DNA from: Bathynomus jamesi
Lineage: Eukaryota; Arthropoda; Malacostraca; Isopoda; Cirolanidae
Assembly: GCA_023014485.1 (NCBI GenBank)
Contig: JAJOZX010003212.1
Location: forward strand, 478,501-542,500
DNA: 64,000 nucleotides
Direction of reading: 5' to 3'
A model generated the notes under the pieces. The model saw nothing but the letters and a program-made list of their open reading frames with translations. It did no database searches and had not been told where the DNA came from. Position 1 is the stretch's first letter, and each line of letters starts with the position of its first letter. Shown piece by piece: positions 10,701 to 21,849 of the stretch. A program made the position numbers and the translations under genes.

Positions 10701-11815
10701 CGCAAACTCGAGACACCCTTACACAAATCATGATGTCGTCCATATTTTCGACTTTTATCATAACTCGCGTAAAGGCACCTTATATTACGGATGGGGAGAT
10801 ATGTTGTACCTGACAGTCCTAAAATAAGTAGGGGTCTTGTACGATCTCTCACATTGCTTTTAAAAACATACACAGTCCCACGACGATCATCCAGTCCAAA
10901 TACAACTATACGAGCATTCATTTCCTGTTCTACCCTCCGCTCTTCAGGACCCATGTTACAGTCAAACTCAAGTTCACAGTCTACAGCTAGTTTACGGGCA
11001 CGCTCCACGACCGTAGGCAGCCAAATTTTTGACCGTGTATTTAGTACAGTAAACATACGAGCTAAGACTACTGCTATAAAGCCGCAACCACGATCGACGT
11101 TTATATGCCGTCTAAAAATAGCCTGAGAATTGAAGTTAAGAGTATAAGGTGTGGCACTATGGCCCGCAACACGGAATACACGGTCAATATTCACCGTGAA
11201 GTTGTCCATATTGAAGCTATACTACTTTGGGAGGCCTGCATTATACGGCCTAATATATACTCTACATCTTCAGCAGCCAAACGTCTGAATGGAACTACTA
11301 CCCAAAAGTCATCTACATCGTTATCATCTGAGCCGAATCCGAAGGACAACCTCGTCCTGACTTCACGCTCGTCGCGGTTCTGAAGGGCAAACTCTACAAC
11401 ACGTTCTACAACGCGGCGTAGGCCGTGTTCAATACCGTTGCTATACATGGTTCTAGGGTAAACCCTGACTCTATACCGATTTCTAGTCAAGGCTGGGGTA
11501 CGGGGTTGCGGTGCGCACCAACTCGAAAGTTATACCATCCTCAACAGAACGGGGTGCAGCTGTGGAGGATGAACAAGGGGGTATATTGGCTGAAGAAGCT
11601 GATGTGGGGGTGGTTGCGTAAGACGTTGAGGGTTGGGGGTCTATTATTGCAGACTCAACAGAACAGGGGGCAACTGTGGAGGATGAACAATGGGGTATAT
11701 TGGCTGAAGAAGCTGATGTGGGGATGGTTGCGTAAGACGTTGAGGGTTGGGGATCTACTAATAATTCGCGATAATGTTCATTGTCATCGATTTCATCTGT
11801 TGTTGTGGCCCACAC
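7757..11815 (-). pseudogene. Polinton protein-primed DNA polymerase B (copy 1)
   Basis: About 1,350 codons, broken into at least eight frames. From the N-terminus: a Ser/Thr/Pro-rich region with two copies of a repeat containing DPQPSTSYAT; a globular N-terminal module (DRGCGFIAVVLARMF); a cysteine/histidine-rich zinc region (CEQCKSSKCES, CNVCRRTFF); the ExoII motif LAHNGAKFDTQF; polymerase motif A YYDFCSLYPYVMK; motif B KLCLNSLWGKF; motif C LYADTDSVIF. It ends VPFGYHNL. The final 296 codons (7757-8647), with motifs B and C, are one clean frame. It belongs to the protein-primed family B used by Polintons to copy their DNA. Confidence 0.88.
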
Positions 11816-12057
11816 TCGATCATTTTGGTAGTTAGGCCGACGTGTTACGTAAACAAAAAATCATCGGAGACAGCTAAGTGCATGAAATCATCCACATCCC
11901 AATCTTCAAGATAATGGGCAAACCACATTCTGTCATCGATGTTAAGTTGTTTTTCTTGGCTTTGGAAGTTCATGCCAAGGCTTTAAACCTTGCCTATGAT
12001 GGTACAGTCGAATGATCTCACCACTAACGATCTTTCCTCAACACTTCGATCTCTCTA

Positions 12058-12830
12058 CAGGGTGTCCCATAAGTCGAGCATCATAAGAGAAATTCATATT
12101 TTTCTATTTCTACAAACCATAATTCATATTTTTCTTATGCTCGGGATGCCAATTTCCCGTCCACCATTCTGTTCATTGACGAGGCTGTTTTTTATGGAAA
12201 TGGTGAAGTAAATCGACAGAACACCCGCTACTGGTCTCAAAACAACCCTCACTGGTATACCTCTTCAAAGGAACAAGGTGCATCTCGGTGTGGTGGTGGT
12301 GGCATTTGGAAGGATCGCATCATAGGCCCCCTCTTTTTCGATGAACATGTCACTGGAGGCACCTACCTACGTATGCTCAAGGAAGAAGCATTTCCCAGTG
12401 TCTTGAACGAAGAAGGAAATTTCCCAACATGGTTCCAGCAAGACGGCGCTCCTGCACATTACAGCACCCAAGTAAGGGAATACCTGTACCAACAATTCCC
12501 TGGTCATTGGATAGGACGTCGAGGGCCTATGGAATGGCCAGCTAGAAGCCCGGATCTCACGCCACTAGATTTTTATCTCTGGGCCACTTGAAGGCGCTGG
12601 TATACGCAGAGAAAATTAGGAGTGTTGAACATTTGCGGCAGCGCATTATTGGGGCATGTAACACCATTACTCCTGACATCATTCACCGTGTGCTTGCTGA
12701 CTGCGTATCACGTCTGAATTTGTGTATTGAAAACAATGGTGGACATATTGAGCACGTTCTGTAAATAAAAGCTTTTGTTTTGCCTTTTTTTATTATTTTT
12801 CCTATGATGCCGGACTTATGGGACACCCTG
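12058..12830 (+). mobile_element. Short DD41D mariner copy, internally deleted
   Basis: Perfect terminal inverted repeats CAGGGTGTCCCATAAGTC occur at both ends, with TA at 12056-12057 and 12831-12832. At 773 bp it is shorter than the 1,210-bp relative at 25,236. The missing part is the transposase N-terminus: the leader joins directly to the LGMPISRPPF region. It is inserted in the Tc1-like fragment. Confidence 0.85.
12140..12763 (+). pseudogene. DD41D mariner transposase remnant
   Basis: The catalytic part survives in pieces. A block with FCSLTRLFF is the shifted reading of the first catalytic motif. TWFQQDGAPAHYSTQ follows at 12,373-12,591 and then WPARSPDLTPLDFYLW. By my count 41 residues separate the Asp of QQDG from that of TPLD, i.e. 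a DD41D (rosa-like) arrangement. The end, after DFYLWATstop, continues in another frame as KALVYAEKIRSVEHL to ENNGGHIEHVL. At least three frameshifts; N-terminal DNA-binding domain deleted. Confidence 0.78.
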
Positions 12831-12832
12831 TA

Positions 12833-13125
12833 GAAAGTTTAGCACAGCTGTTTTTCCGCTTACGCGTACCGCTTTCGATGATGTCCTTTGTTTCCTGAGA
12901 GAGTGGCAAATTTGGGCGCCCAGATTTGGTTGTATCCATTTCATATTCATCCAAAGTTTTATTCCAATTTCTTTTGACGAAGTCCTCACTCCTTCGCAAC
13001 TTTTTGGCAACCTATGAACGTGTTATAAAGGTGGCTCCAGTATCACGAGCTTCCCGAAATGTTATTGCTCGTATGCGATCTATCACACGTTGCCTCTCCG
13101 AATCACCAATTAATTGAGAAGCCAT
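12833..13125 (-). pseudogene. Tc1-like transposase, DNA-binding half
   Basis: From ATG at 13,125 the frame reads MASQLIGDSERQRVIDRIRA, a helix-turn-helix start typical of Tc1/mariner proteins. An in-frame TAG follows after FITRS, then VAKKLRRSEDFVKRNWNKT and SGRPNLPLSQ. It runs to the TA at 12831-12832, where the younger mariner is inserted. The catalytic half continues at 11,850-12,055: RMWFAHYLEDWDVDDF, then SDDFLF, matching the block around the first catalytic Asp. The second and third catalytic residues are lost at the truncated end. Confidence 0.6.
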
Positions 13126-13261
13126 TATATTATCACTTAATCAGCTAGAGTAATTTTAATACCTGCAATAAATAAAGAATTTTATATATTTTTATAATCA
13201 CTAAAAACTATTTCGATATAAGTAAACATGTAAGCTGCAAATGGGGGGGCTAAGGTTTTTT

Positions 13262-13522
13262 GGAACCCCTTATGTAAACTTTCATAAAGTTTAGTCCTAC
13301 GACATAGTTCAATACATCGCTTGTACCACGAAATCCTGCAATACTCTCGCCAGAATAGCCGTAGAGTATTTGTACCTCTTGTTCCTTCGCACGATTCAAT
13401 GTAACCTTAAAAGTATCAAAGGAGGGTGGAATAGGGAGCCATTCAGCATCCACCATATCTTCACATTTTGCTGAATACCACTTCATAAACGTTGAACACG
13501 CAATATTAAAGGTAGCCATTAC
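13262..13522 (-). pseudogene. Polinton alpha protein N-terminal part (copy 3)
   Basis: From the ATG at 13,519-13,521 the frame reads MATFNIACSTFMKWYSAKCE, then WLPIPPSFDTFKVTLNRAK and QILYGYSGESIAGFRGTSDVL. This is the cleanest view of the alpha N-terminus in the window. It is cut after NFMKVYI by the Tc1-like fragment. Function unknown. Confidence 0.68.
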
Positions 13523-13573
13523 TATTTTTCGTCTACGTGGGAAAATACACGTCTGACATCCAAGGCTTGCAGC

Positions 13574-13690
13574 GGTCAACTGAAAACGCAGGGAAGAGAT
13601 ATGCCCAGGTAGTAGCAGGAGTCACGTGATCGATCAAACAGGGGGCGGAGTTTAGAACTTTCTCCTGTACATACGTTGGGCGGAGCTTAG
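13574..13690 (-). promoter_or_regulatory. Candidate alpha promoter (copy 3): initiator and two GC boxes
   Basis: GGTCAACTGA (13574-13583) is TCAGTTGACC toward the gene. Two GC-box words, GGGGGCGGAGTTTAGAA (about 13,641) and TTGGGCGGAGCTTAGAA (about 13,676), lie upstream, each followed by ACTTTC or ATTTTC. Copies 1 and A have one such box. Confidence 0.45.
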
Positions 13691-13857
13691 AATTTTCACT
13701 GTAAACACACACACACACACACACACAAAGGAGAAAGTGAAACGCTGATAGAAGCACGACTTATTTAATAAACGAAATATTCAAGGTATATATATACACA
13801 AATACGTGTAATAAATAAACATATCGTTAACAGTAAACATATATAACAATCAAAGAT

Positions 13858-15711
13858 TATGGTATCCAAAGGGTACGGTATCATAGGTACCAGGCACCTG
13901 GTAACGTTTCCTATAGGTGTTACGGCACACCTTTGTACCCCTAAGTTCCTTCAAGCCCCCAGCTTCTGCGCCCGAAAATTGTGGGTACCTACAGTTAGTT
14001 GAGGCGGCTGGTCTCCCTCATCATCCAAGCACACTAGATCCTTCAACGAATCAAAGTTCACGTCCCGCCGATTCGCCTGGTTGAGTGTGATACCCTTAGC
14101 CTTCACGATATATATCATATCCTACCCCAACCTCACCCGTGCCCCAATAAGAGGCATGTATTCACCCTCCCTCGCTGTGAATATCACACTATCTGTATCG
14201 GCGTACAAAACCCTCCTCCCAAGAGAATGCAATAGGCCCCAAAGTTTGATGCGTGCTTAGGCCGTTGTGAAGCTGGCTACAGGTATGTTTGTAACCCGTG
14301 AGGTATCTGTGGCCAATTCGGTATTGTTGAACTTTATTATGTAAGTATTACCTACATTCACGATCTCCATGACCTCTTTTGTCGGGAGCGTTGGCATAAT
14401 CCCAGACTTCACTATAACTTCGTGCCAAATGAACGTCCCCTTTGCCAGTACTCTGTGCAAATTTTCCCTAAAGACTGTTTAGACACAACTTTGCCCTAAA
14501 GCGCTTGCCTGGGTTCTTTACAATTTGGGAACGGTGAAGCTGTATACCTTCACGGTCACGGTAACGTTGAATATAAGCCGATTTTTCATCTTCGGTATCA
14601 ACTCCTCGCGGATACCTTGATGCTTCTACTTTATCCTTCAAAAAAGCGTTTATATATGGCGTGAAAAGGTTGGGTAGCTTCTGAAACCTCCACAGCTCAT
14701 GTATCTTCAATATTTTGTAGCCATGGCGAAAGGCTAGGTCCAGCTCAGGGCTTGTATAGACACCCCTGATCTTACGCTGGTTGGTTGTATGATTACATTC
14801 CCCATTGTTCTCCTCTGCGCACTTCACGCACAGGGGAAACATGAGCTTGTGGTCTATAACGACGGGTAAGATCGGCATCCATAAATCGCGTGGGGGGAGC
14901 ACATCTACGAAAGAAAGGCCGAAATAGTACCCATTCAAATTTGTTGAGAACACCTCGATGGTGGGCAGGTCAGGTCCCACCAGTTTCTCAGGTGCACCCA
15001 CGGGGTACGGATTGTTCTTCATCACGTAGGGGTATAAAGAACAGAAATCGTAGTAATGGAGTTTCACGCCCTCCGTAGGCGGAAAGTATAGCTTGAAGGG
15101 ATTTGTACGCGCTCCGAACAAGCTATCACCGCATTTGAGAGGATCCAGCATCATTGAACGTTTGATCGTGTTTATTTCTTCACAGTACTGTCCATCTGTT
15201 TCCATCCGTGCATCATACTCATGCTCCCACAAGACTTTGTGAGTGAACTGGGAGCCTATAAGTTAATCGGGTGTGCGGGTCCACGCAAGACTGTCGGCAG
15301 GAGATCTACCGTGGATATTTCCTACGATTCCACACTCAGGACGGGGGCATCCGTGCCACCAGCAACCGTTAAAGAAGTACACAGTCTTCTCACCAGTGGA
15401 CGGTTTTCGCTTAGACCATCAACCTAAAAAACACGACCATTAACCTTAATGGGTACTTCCCCGATGTTGCGGGCATGCTTTATGTATACACCTGTCTGCT
15501 GCTGTATGTGTACGAGCCAGTAAATAGCCTTGTGCCCATAACTGCGGGGATTGTTTCTGTGAATGACGGCTAAAGTGTCTTTAGGCTTGAAGTTATTCTT
15601 GAACACCGAAAAACATAATGAGGCGATGGTGGTTGCGACTTGCAACGGATCGCATTTGAAACGGTGTATGTACATCCTTCTAAAGGCCTGGAAACATACT
15701 CTAAGCGACAT
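13858..15711 (-). pseudogene. Polinton DNA polymerase B, C-terminal part (copy 3)
   Basis: The best frame (14,468-15,232, 254 codons) carries motif A YYDFCSLYPYVMKNNPYPVG and runs to motif B KLCLNSL. Motif C is present as VLYADTDSVIF near 14,200. A block between GEYMP and the KYIVKAKG region is deleted (near 14,150), and several frameshifts follow. The N-terminal exonuclease region is absent, so this piece cannot act as a polymerase. Confidence 0.85.
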
Positions 15712-15909
15712 GAGAATTGAAATCTTACCTGATCAGTTTTATGGTTCTTGAAATGTATCAAGGAGACTACTAATAAGGTACTCACAGACATATTATAAAT
15801 ATACATGACTTACTTGACAACGATTATTTTTAAATATTCACTAGCACAAACACGTTGCGCAAGAGACAGACTGCAAATGAAACGAATGTAGTTATTTGTT
15901 GTAATTGTT

Positions 15910-16110
15910 ACATATATATTATTGAAAGTGCCTTAAAATGCTCGTGATATTTCTTGAAAGAAGTTGAAACATTCAACTCAAATGGCAAATCTTTCCGCCT
16001 GATTTTACAGTCGACCATGTTTTGCTCAAACCAATGCCATAAATAACTACCATATTTGGTAAGACACAAATTGTGGCGACGGAAACAAATATATCGCCTG
16101 ATTTTGCACT
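15910..16110 (-). pseudogene. Possible BED-type zinc finger remnant
   Basis: The minus strand reads YGSYLWHWFEQN, then DCKIRRKDLPFELNVSTSFK, then KYHEHFKAL. Spacing and aromatic residues fit a BED finger (SxxWxxF, CxxC, STSxLxxH), but the second Cys is Arg. BED fingers are common at the N-terminus of hAT transposases. No transposase body follows, so this is a weak call. Confidence 0.35.
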
Positions 16111-16194
16111 GCGGAAATGGAAATTCGTTCATCACTATTAACAGTGGCGGATTAATTGCGCACCTGCTCAGCACTGAAAATAATAGAAACTTTT

Positions 16195-16445
16195 AAACGT
16201 TTATTTATGAATTTTTTGGGTTAACGGACTTGAGTTAACGGAAGTTAAATGTAACGGAAGTTAATTAGTCCGATAATGATTTTCAAAGTTAACTTAAAAG
16301 TTAAATCGTTAACGAAAAAGTTAACTTCGTTAATTAACGATTAACGGATTAACGGTTTGTGCCCAGCTTTGCTCGCGGTGAACTTACCTCGCGGTGAATT
16401 AATGACGGTGAACTTTCCCGCGGTGAATTGATGGCGGTGAACTTA
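16195..16445. repeat. TTAACG-rich and GCGGTGAA-rich low-complexity stretch
   Basis: From 16,200 to 16,360 the sequence repeats variants of GTTAACG and TTAACGGA on both strands. From 16,375 to 16,440 it repeats CGGTGAA(C/T)TTA four times. No coding signal. It precedes the truncated 5' end of the Jockey-like LINE. Confidence 0.5.
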
Positions 16446-16502
16446 CCGCACATGGGACCAGACAACATATCTAACATACACCTTAAACACTTGGGCCCAC
16501 AG

Positions 16503-19500
16503 CAGTGGCGGATTTAAGGTGCGCGGGGCCCCAAACTACGCAAAGCTAGCTTAATTAACTGAAATGAAGATTTACACCCCCATCCCCCAGTGGTGACCTT
16601 ACGGGGCCCTCAAATCAATGGGCGAGCGAAGCGTTAAAATAAATTTACTTTTTAAACAATATTCAATTTATTGATAATTAATTAGCCAAATGACCATTTC
16701 ATAGTTGAACATTACACATTTGTTTTTTTGAAGCTTAACAATAAAAAATAACTATATAATACACCATTAACAAAAAATAATTATAAATACACCATTAACT
16801 AAAGAGAATACCACTTGACTGACATGCAAATGATGCAATGAGTGGGTTTTGTTTATTGCAGGCAATTTGTACGGTACACTTAACTATTTCTCAGTCAAAA
16901 AAGATTTATTTCTAGCCTTCTTACTTGCAAACTGTTTGATGACATCAGTAAAATCAAGCACCCTTAATTTCTCATGCTCAATGCTCAACAGGGTGAGTGA
17001 AGACAAACGGTCCTGCCCCATGTTTTCTTAGATAATTCTTGACTAGTTTCATCTTGGAGAATGATCGCTCCCCAGTGCAGTTTGTGACAAACATGCAGAG
17101 ATAGAGTCGTAATACAATTTCAACATTAGCAAATGTTTCTACCATGTCATGTCTGTGAATTATCTCATACATTTCTAGTTCAGGACTTTTTGCAGCCTTT
17201 GCACCACCTGATGAAGGAGCACTTTCAGGTGAATCTCTTGGAATGGATTTCATAAGGTGTGCAAACTGCAAAAGCTCCGACTCCAATCCAGCCTCCAAGT
17301 CCTTAGGATATGAAGACACAAGCTTTTCAGCAGATGCTTTAAGCTCAGTGTTCGTTTTGTTTGAGATTTCTGATAAAAACCCAAATTTCTCTCGAAGGTC
17401 GCTGTAAGCAGCAATGCGTTGTTGTAGGGCAGCACAGAGCTTGTCAATGATGGGCAAGAATGCAGTCACTCTAAACTTGTCTCTCCCTGTCAGCATAACA
17501 TCCTCCGCGGAGTCTAGTTCATCGTGGTGACGCTTGCGCTTCCTAATACGCTGCGTGTCGGCGTAGTATGCATCATTACTCGTCACATCACAGGATCACA
17601 CTTAGCCATAGCTTTTGCTTCAAAGTCATCGAACTGGGATCTCAGGTCTTTAGCAAATTGTAAAGAGACTCTAGCAGTGTGACAGCTGTGTTGAGGGAGA
17701 GCCCAGATTTTTGCAGCTGGATACTGCTACTCTGAAACCTTTCCAATACTGTATCCCAACTTCAAGAAGAATCACTGTTTCAAGTTTTTTCAAACCTTTG
17801 AGAACCACTTGCTTCAGCTCTTGTTTCAGCTGGCTGATTCTGATCTGAGAATAACTCTTCCAGAACAATGATGTTTTCTTTGTGTGCTCTACTGAGAGCA
17901 GCTACAGCATCTGCTCGTGCTGACCAACGAGTGTCTGAAAGTATTTTATCAACTTTCAACTTCTTATCTTTATTAGTCTCTAGTACCTCACGGTGTCTCC
18001 TCCAACGATAAGTAGATGCAACAAGAAAGGAGTACATATTTTGTACCAGAGCAAACAATGACACTGCAGCAGGACAGCTTTCTGCAGCACACTTAGCCAC
18101 CAAGTTTAAGGAATGAGCCATACATGGTATGTACTCAGCTTCATTACACTCATTCTTGATTATCTGTTGGGTCCCCAGATATTTACCAGACATGTTGCTG
18201 GCATTGTCATAGGACTGTCCTCGGCAGTCGATAACTGGAATGTTCTTCTCTTTAAGAAAATCAAGAACAGTTGTAGCAATATCTCTGCCAGTGTGGCTTA
18301 GCATGGGAATAAACTGCAAAAACCTTTCAACTGGACCTGTAGTAGGCAGTACATAGCGGATTGTAAAAGTAAGTTGATCCATGTGTGAAATATCAGGTGT
18401 GGAGTCAATAGAAATTGAGAAGTACTTTGCTGTTTTTACTTCATCTGTTATTGAGGACATAACCTTTTCTGCCATTATTCCAATGACTTCCTCAGAAATG
18501 ACATGGACAAGTAGGAAGTATGACCACTACCTTTGTTTGCGTGTTTCTTGATATGTGCTGCCAAGAAACTGTCGTATGTGCTCAGCAGCTCTAGAATCCC
18601 AAGATAGTTTCCATTGTGTACTGATCCAATTACTTCATCTTTACCTCGAATGGCTAGCCCGCGTTCGCAAAGTAGCTTTAAAACATCTACACACCTCCTC
18701 AATACTGCTTGCCAGTACTCGCATTCACTTTCATATTGTTGTACTAGATTAGAGTCAATACGGGCACCCGCAGTCTTTCGATATATCATTTCGACCATAC
18801 TTTTCCTGTGCTGATCTGACCTACTGTGAGATTCTATGACATACCTAGCGTTCTTCCGACCATTGAAGCCAGTTGTGAATGAGCTTTCCACCTTTGACAT
18901 AAGCTTGCAAGCAAAACAATACACTTTACCAGTTGTTTTAGAGTAACAGAGCCATTTAAGATTAATTTCTTGGCCAGATAATGAATGAGTTCGAGTGAAT
19001 AATGTCTTTGTACAATGACGGGTTCTGTTTAGCTCTTTCACAGCTGACTCTTTGAAGTCACCATCACAGTGTCGACATTCTGCGCTTCCCTTTTTCAACC
19101 ATAGTCACACACATTTTCAGTAATTATTTTAGGCTATAATCCAAGATCCGTTTCAAATCCTTGTTCAGTACCGGTATTCATAACTTTCACTTCCTCTTGT
19201 GTCTCCTCACTGTCACTGTGTTCAGGTTCAATTGCGCTAACTACACTAGGTTCAGTACTAGTTGTGGCTTCTCCAGTTGTTTCAGGCGTAATTGGTGTCT
19301 CTACTGATTCAGATTCAGTTTGACCGGATTCAGTTTGAGTTTGTGATTTTGCAGATTCAGATACTGTTGGATATGTCAACCATTGAGTTATTTTTGGTAG
19401 TTTTTTTACTCTTTGGTTTACGTCTGCCTTTTCTTGTCGTTTAACAGAGCCAGCTTTATACTTCCTCCCTTGATCACGATCACGACTTGTTGATTTCTCC

Positions 19501-20109
19501 ATTGTGCCTCAGTGCAGCCTCACTGCCTTATCCTGAAACATAAAAACATAAAAAACAAACTATTTACACTTGACCCTCGGTTTAGTATTAATTAATACAG
19601 TTTAATTAATTAATTAATACAGACACTAACAGTTGTTCGGTGAAAAAGTCGCTTTATGGGAAAAGTCGCCAGCCCCCACCAGTGGCGACTTTTTCCTTAA
19701 ATATTATAAAATGTATTTATTATGAAATCTAAGCTAAACTGACCTAACCTAGCCTAAGTACGTTTCATATAAAAAAATTAATTACATTAATTTAACATTT
19801 TTCAACTTATTTATGTTATTATAAAGCTGACTAAAACTCCCCATCCCCATTTATTGACTGGCGACTTTTCGAGATACGACTTTTACCATTACTTACCACT
19901 AAAACACTCACATGTGCACTCCACAGCGCCTGAATAGAACTAACTCCCGCCAGCAAAGAGAGTGATACCATAATTATCACTAATCATTAATCAATTGTAT
20001 TATTTATAGTGGAATCCAACATTATAATTATATGTGAGGGCGCGGGGCCCTCACAGGCGCGGGGCCGTAGGCCATGGCCTACTCGGCCCCCCCCCTAAAT
20101 CCGCCACTG
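16503..20109 (-). mobile_element. hAT transposon with perfect 8-bp target duplication
   Basis: The left end starts CAGTGGCGGATTTAAGG and the right end, read inward, CAGTGGCGGATTTAGGG. The flanking 8-mer GCCCACAG is identical on both sides (16495-16502 and 20110-20117), the length typical of hAT. The 3.6-kb element carries a ZMYM1-like transposase on the minus strand and interrupts the reverse transcriptase of a Jockey-like LINE. Confidence 0.93.
16978..19502 (-). pseudogene. hAT transposase, ZMYM1-like (TTF zinc finger type)
   Basis: In order on the minus strand: an acidic, Ser/Thr/Glu-rich N-terminus (19,134-19,502); a TTF-type finger with WLCYSKTTGKVYCFACKLM (18,475-19,098); the RNase-H-like core with FSISIDSTPDISH (first acidic residue) and CRGQSYDNASNMSG (second), then IPCMAHSLNLV (17,780-18,475); and the C-terminal dimerisation region LRLYLCMFVTNCTGERSFSKMK (16,978-17,586). 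At least three frame changes (19,100-19,134, near 18,475, and 17,590-17,780) break an otherwise complete protein of about 800 residues. Confidence 0.85.
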
Positions 20110-20117
20110 GCCCACAG

Positions 20118-21837
20118 GGAATACTAGCTCTCACAAATATCAGCACATATTCATACCAACACTGTATTATTCCTGACGTATGGAAACAAGGTAAAATTAT
20201 TACACTACTCAAACCAAACAAAAATCCAACAGAACCAGCTTCATATAGACCCATTACTTTACTATGCACACCTTCCAAAGTAACAGAAAGACTAATCTTA
20301 CAAATCACCAACCCACACATACCACTATCGCCTATTCAACATGAATTCAGACCTCACCACTCAACCACGACATTACTCACTAACGTCACACAGCACATCA
20401 TGGATGGCATCAACTCCAGACGACCAGCTCAACGTACACTATTAGCAACAATAGACATTAGTAAAGCATTTGATGCTATCCCACGCTTCCCTCTCATAAA
20501 CAAAATACTTAACACAAACATGCACAATAACACCAAAAGGTGGCTGAGCAACTATCTTTCAGGAAGATACTCACATGTCACATTTAATGGCAAGTCATTC
20601 ACAAACAAGCTTTTTCCGAACGGGGTCCCTCAAGGCTCTGTTCTCTCACCAACACTGTTCAACTTATACATGCATGACATTCCAACACCCATAGATAACA
20701 AGCTTACCTTATCATCATATGCAGATGACATCACTTTAACATCCACCCACAACAACATCGACACCGCTACAAATAACCTACAAACATACATAAACAGTAT
20801 ACAAGACTGGCTCACACACAATAGACTCAAAGTAGCGACCACAAAATCAACCATCACCTTGCTTACAAGCAATACGAAAGAACACCAGATAACTCCACAG
20901 CTTACACTAAACAACACCAACATTCCACACACTCACAGGACCAAAATACTTGGGGTCACATACAACACATCATTATCTTTTGCAAACCACATACAGGACA
21001 TTAAAAACAAATGTACGTCAAGACTTAACACGCTTAGGGTACTAACAGGCACATACTTTGGACACCAGTAGGAAACAACATCACTCATATACAAACAATA
21101 TATTCGCTCAGTTATGACTATGCTAGCCCATGCTGGGCACCCACTATCTCAAACACACACACAAACACCTTACAGACAATACAAAACAACGCACTTCGTA
21201 TCATTACAGGATGCACTCAAACAACACCAATAGAACACCTGCACACAGAAACAAAAATACTGAAAGTTAGGGAACATTTAGACATGAGGGGAACACAATT
21301 CATGGCAGCAGCGACAACTAACCCACAACACACTTGCCACAACATGTACAATCATGCACGGACACCTCGCACCATTAAGGTAACGCCAGAGAGACATTAT
21401 AACCAAATACTCCATTCCATACCACGCCCCACAGACATCACACAGTACAGAAAACACATACACACACACACCTAACCCACAAAGCACTGACACGACTCGG
21501 TCCGAATGCGGTCCTAGGTGCGAAGCTGCCACTCATTAACAGGTCAGAGATCAGCCTGAGCAGATCGGATCGAGTTAACTTAGCACGATTCCGATGTGGA
21601 CATCACCCCAACTTATAGACATATAAACACAGACTAGACAACTCCACAGACGACACCTGCCACCTGTCCTAGGACGCACCACAAACAATTGAACACATTA
21701 TGACAGACTGTACCACTCTAGCACAACATAGAACACAACACAACATCACTAGTGTGCTGAACCTCTGGTCCACTCCGGAGAGGGCGAGCGGTTACCTGCG
21801 TGCCACCGGCTTGCTCGATCAGGGTGGGCTGATCGGC
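20118..21837 (+). pseudogene. Jockey-like reverse transcriptase
   Basis: The frame to 21,071 includes PDVWKQGKIITLLKPNKNP, TIDISKAFDAIP (motif A), FPNGVPQGSVLSPTLFNLYM (motif B), SSYADDITLTST (catalytic YADD), and KILGVTYNTSLSF. A stop at 21,071 (after TGTYFGHQ) is followed in other frames by the usual C-terminal parts: QNNALRIITGCTQTTPIEHL, then THIEHIMTDCTTLAQHRTQ-like and LWSTPERASGYLRATGLLDQ. It copies element RNA at the target site (target-primed). It is broken by at least two stops and a frameshift, and the start is missing. Confidence 0.85.
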
Positions 21838-21849
21838 TAAACAACAACA

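Larger units (their letters stand above)
5493..11835 (-). mobile_element. Decayed Polinton/Maverick, copy 1 (minus-strand gene block)
   Basis: Gene order on the minus strand is DNA polymerase, alpha, beta, gamma, collinear with Polinton A (44,374 down to 38,084) with high similarity throughout. The plus-strand capsid block that should follow upstream of the polymerase is missing: the element stops at about 11,835 against a Tc1-like fragment. With the subterminal repeats at 1-260 it represents one end of an old copy. Confidence 0.85.
11840..13250 (-). mobile_element. Tc1/mariner-superfamily fragment, split by a younger mariner
   Basis: Minus-strand transposase sequence lies on both sides of the element at 12058-12830 and reads continuously once that element and one TA are ignored. 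The outer right end (about 13,250) begins GGGGTTCCAAAAAACC on the minus strand, possibly a terminal repeat. The left end is truncated at about 11,840 against Polinton sequence. It separates Polinton copy 1 from copy 3. Confidence 0.65.
13262..15720 (-). mobile_element. Polinton fragment, copy 3
   Basis: Collinear with copy 1 from about 7,260 to 9,716 and in the same orientation: alpha N-terminal part, the intergenic promoter zone, then the C-terminal two-thirds of the polymerase. Both ends are abrupt: a Tc1-like fragment on the left, unrelated sequence from about 15,715 on the right. The polymerase N-terminal piece at 21,850-22,226 may be its displaced remainder. Confidence 0.8.

Noticed and set aside
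20034..20117. Start of the Jockey-like reverse transcriptase frame at 20,034
   Set aside because: The first 28 codons are the hAT terminal repeat; real LINE coding begins at 20,118.
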